Shown: positions 6,407-7,893 of the stretch, in pieces
Layout: every line of letters starts with the position of its first letter
How positions within the stretch are numbered: position 1 is the first letter of the stretch
NCBI GenBank assembly: GCA_021413405.1
Contig: JAIOQL010000652.1
Coordinates: forward strand, 1-7,893
Length of the DNA: 7,893 bases
Direction: 5' to 3'
Source: Leptospira sp.
Lineage (GTDB): Bacteria > Spirochaetota > Leptospiria > Leptospirales > Leptospiraceae
The notes under the pieces: generated by a model
What the model was told of the DNA's origin: nothing
The model's input: only the letters and a program-made list of their open reading frames with translations
Databases searched by the model: none
Position numbers and translations under genes: made by a program

Positions 6407-6438
6407 AAGGCCCGGAATTTCGCCGGGCCTTCTCTTTT
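6407..6438 (+). terminator. Intrinsic terminator after the heat-shock pair
   Basis: AAGGCCCGG at 6407-6415 pairs perfectly with CCGGGCCTT at 6423-6431 around a 7-base loop, a GC-rich nine-pair stem. A pyrimidine and T-rich tail (TTCTCTTTT) follows at 6430-6438. It lies 8 bp after the stop codon and is the strongest terminator in the window. Confidence 0.92.
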
Positions 6439-6548
6439 CCGGACGGATATCCGAAATCCCGATTAAAGCACCTTTTTTATTTAATTGCTTTTTGTTGTGT
6501 CTGTGCCATATATGATCTGCAATAATATACATTAAATTTCCAAGATAG

Positions 6549-7376
6549 ATGTGGCTTCCTGAATTTCAGCTCAACAGTTTTCCCGTTCTAAAGGAATTAT
6601 TTTTCAAAACCTTTACGAAAGGATTTCTATGTGTCTGTATCGCCCTCTGTTTTTTTGCTGGTTCTGCTTCCGCACTTTCCACTTCTCCGGGACCAAGACA
6701 GGGTGCTCTGAATTTTTTCTTCGAAAATAATCTTACCGGCTTTTCTATCGGATTCTCCACTCTTTTTGCCGGATTCATAGGTTTTCATATTGAAAAAATG
6801 TCCGGGCTCAGAAGGAGAATTGTTACAAGTTTTCTTTTCAGCATTACAGGCGGAATGATTGGACGGATAGTCAGTATTATTCTGCATTTGTTTTTACTAA
6901 GAAGAATTGCATCGATCGATACTGAATTGCTTTTTTCGTCCATTACGATTGTAATGATTGCTACTGCGATAGCTCTACCTGCTTTATTGATCCGGCATTT
7001 TCGATTTATTAATCCGGAATTAAACAGTAATAGGAGTAAAAAAATAAATACTCTCAGCGCGAAAACCGGGAGCAACGAAATTCATCTCATAGAATACAAC
7101 GACATAGACTTTGTGACTGCCAAAGGAAAGCATAGCGTTGTTCATGCCGGCAAGCGGGATTATGAGACGAGCGAGCCTGTAGAAGAATTACTTTCAAAAC
7201 TTCCGGCGGATCTATTCCTTCGGGTTCACAGGAAGTATTGCCTGAATCTGAAACATGTTGCTGCAATCCAGCATCATAAATCAGGCGACTACATGGCTTA
7301 TTTGAAAGGTGATGATTTTGTGGTGCCAGTAAGCAAAAAATACATTCCTGCTTTAAAGAATGCTTTGAAAATATGA
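6549..7376 (+). CDS. Membrane-anchored LytTR DNA-binding regulator
   Basis: 275 residues. The N-terminal half is membrane, with hydrophobic segments at about 25-43, 64-82, 91-115 and 127-147. The C-terminal part (about 173-274) is a LytTR domain: IDFVTAKGKHSVVH, then FLRVHRKYCLNLKHV with the conserved histidine and N-L pair, and VPVSKKYIPALKNAL at the end. In the family this domain binds direct repeats in promoters and is usually fused to a response-regulator receiver. Here there is no receiver and the DNA-binding part hangs from a four-helix membrane module, so the signal is probably sensed in or at the membrane (inference). A TAG directly before ATG 6549 makes this the earliest start; no good ribosome binding site is visible. 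It follows a terminator and appears to be a single-gene unit. No target site is obvious. Confidence 0.88.
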   Translation: MWLPEFQLNSFPVLKELFFKTFTKGFLCVCIALCFFAGSASALSTSPGPRQGALNFFFENNLTGFSIGFSTLFAGFIGFHIEKMSGLRRRIVTSFLFSITGGMIGRIVSIILHLFLLRRIASIDTELLFSSITIVMIATAIALPALLIRHFRFINPELNSNRSKKINTLSAKTGSNEIHLIEYNDIDFVTAKGKHSVVHAGKRDYETSEPVEELLSKLPADLFLRVHRKYCLNLKHVAAIQHHKSGDYMAYLKGDDFVVPVSKKYIPALKNALKI

Positions 7377-7412
7377 TTTTTAAAAATAACTTTGTCTTAA
7401 AAAAATGCGAAT

Positions 7413-7437
7413 TTAAAAAAGAACCTGTTTTCGCAGG
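7413..7437 (-). terminator. Possible terminator for the leftward hypothetical gene
   Basis: Read on the minus strand, CCTG and CAGG (7437-7434 and 7427-7424) form a short four-pair stem with a CGAAAA loop, followed by TTCTTTTTT. The T-tract is good but the stem is short. An overlapping alternative pairs TGCGAA (7406-7411) with TTCGCA (7430-7435). The 70-bp gap lies between convergent genes, where a terminator is expected. Confidence 0.4.
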
Positions 7438-7446
7438 GACGAAATT

Positions 7447-7893
7447 TTAATCCTGGATCAGACGCTCGACAGTTTTTCCTGAAATTGGTCGCAACGCTTC
7501 TGATTCGAGAGAAAGCTGATTTGTTAATTTGGAAAATGAATCAGGATTTTGCAGCAATCCAACAGATAAAATATTTTCAGATTCCACTTCCAGGGATTTG
7601 ATGCTTTCCAGAATTTTATCCCTTGATGATTTGCTTTCCTGTAATAGTTTATCTTTATCGAAACTTTTTTCATTCAGGATGTTAGCAAAAAGCGGGGTCT
7701 TCCCAAAGAGTACGTTGATTAGTCCATCCTGGGTCAGATTCTCTTCGCTGAGAATCCCGACTTTCGCCTGTTCTTTGGAAAGATCACTTTGCAAAGTTCC
7801 AAGCTTGCTCTGAATGGAGAGATATTTTGAACTGAGTGATGTAGTGAACTCAGCCGAGTCAACTGTCATCTCCGGTTTTTGGTTACTATCTGA
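7447..7893 (-). CDS. Coiled-coil-rich hypothetical protein, probably continuing beyond the window
   Basis: 148 codons are visible up to the right edge. The first ATG in the window (7869) gives 140 residues, but the frame has no stop between it and the edge. The only Shine-Dalgarno-like bases (GGAG) touch that ATG directly, which is too close. The start is therefore probably outside. The chain is soluble and helical, rich in S, L, K and E, with heptad-like stretches at about 10-40 (SIQSKLGTLQSDLSKEQAKV) and 70-100 (DKDKLLQESKSSRDKILESI). No membrane segment, cysteine or catalytic motif is seen. I recognise no family. It converges on the LytTR gene and does not share its transcript. Confidence 0.65.
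   Translation of the reverse strand, partial: SDSNQKPEMTVDSAEFTTSLSSKYLSIQSKLGTLQSDLSKEQAKVGILSEENLTQDGLINVLFGKTPLFANILNEKSFDKDKLLQESKSSRDKILESIKSLEVESENILSVGLLQNPDSFSKLTNQLSLESEALRPISGKTVERLIQD

Noticed and set aside
6485..6530. Promoter for the LytTR gene (TATGAT at 6511, TAATAT at 6523)
   Set aside because: The -10-like boxes are plausible but no acceptable -35 box lies at a suitable spacing, so I did not list a promoter.
6785..7075. Minus-strand hydrophobic open frame opposite the LytTR gene
   Set aside because: Antisense of membrane-coding DNA commonly reads as hydrophobic; the plus-strand LytTR protein explains the region.
7529..7813. Plus-strand open frame of 94 codons opposite the coiled-coil gene
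   Set aside because: Serine- and leucine-rich antisense shadow of the minus-strand frame, without start signals.
1..7893. A new multi-gene defence or mobile system
   Set aside because: No transposase, integrase, nuclease, toxin-antitoxin pair, CRISPR repeat or att-like duplication is visible; the genes are signalling, envelope and chaperone genes in separate units.

Overview
The window looks like a piece of chromosome from a spirochaete of the Leptospira type. It is AT-rich but not extremely so. It carries a multi-pass membrane/GAF/PP2C (SpoIIE-type) phosphatase, a membrane PilZ protein, a lipoprotein with a loose spirochaete-style lipobox, a tandem pair of small heat-shock proteins and a membrane-anchored LytTR protein. 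This combination is familiar from Leptospiraceae, but the assignment is by gene style, not by a database match. There are no tRNA or rRNA genes, no CRISPR array, no recognisable insertion sequence and no phage genes.

Layout. Positions 2-2233 (+) hold the phosphatase; its reading frame is open to the left edge, so its N-terminus lies outside the window. A 159-bp gap with small dyads follows, then a two-gene unit on the + strand: a 4-TM PilZ protein (2393-3106) and, 19 bp later behind a strong ribosome binding site, a cysteine-rich lipoprotein (3126-4247). A clear hairpin terminator at 4308-4340 closes this unit. After an AT-rich gap containing a perfect 8-bp dyad comes an unrecognised multi-pass membrane protein, probably starting at 4616 rather than 4607. 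Positions 5263-5640 are a disturbed stretch. Read on the minus strand it contains the C-terminal end of a TPR protein with no upstream part, and a second open frame that a 2-bp slip in a CT repeat would join to it. On the plus strand the first small heat-shock gene emerges straight out of this remnant and has no ATG anywhere in its frame. The second small heat-shock gene follows after 16 bp, and a strong terminator ends the pair (6407-6438). A 4-TM LytTR protein (6549-7376, +) then converges on a coiled-coil-rich hypothetical (7447-7893, -) whose frame is open to the right edge.

How the parts fit: most genes concern signalling or the envelope (PP2C phosphatase, c-di-GMP-type PilZ domain, LytTR regulator, lipoprotein, membrane protein), with one protein-folding operon. 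I do not see a defence, toxin or other new multi-gene system. The most interesting spot is the apparent recombination scar at about 5478-5660, where a TPR gene has lost its 5' part and a heat-shock gene has lost its normal start in head-to-head contact.
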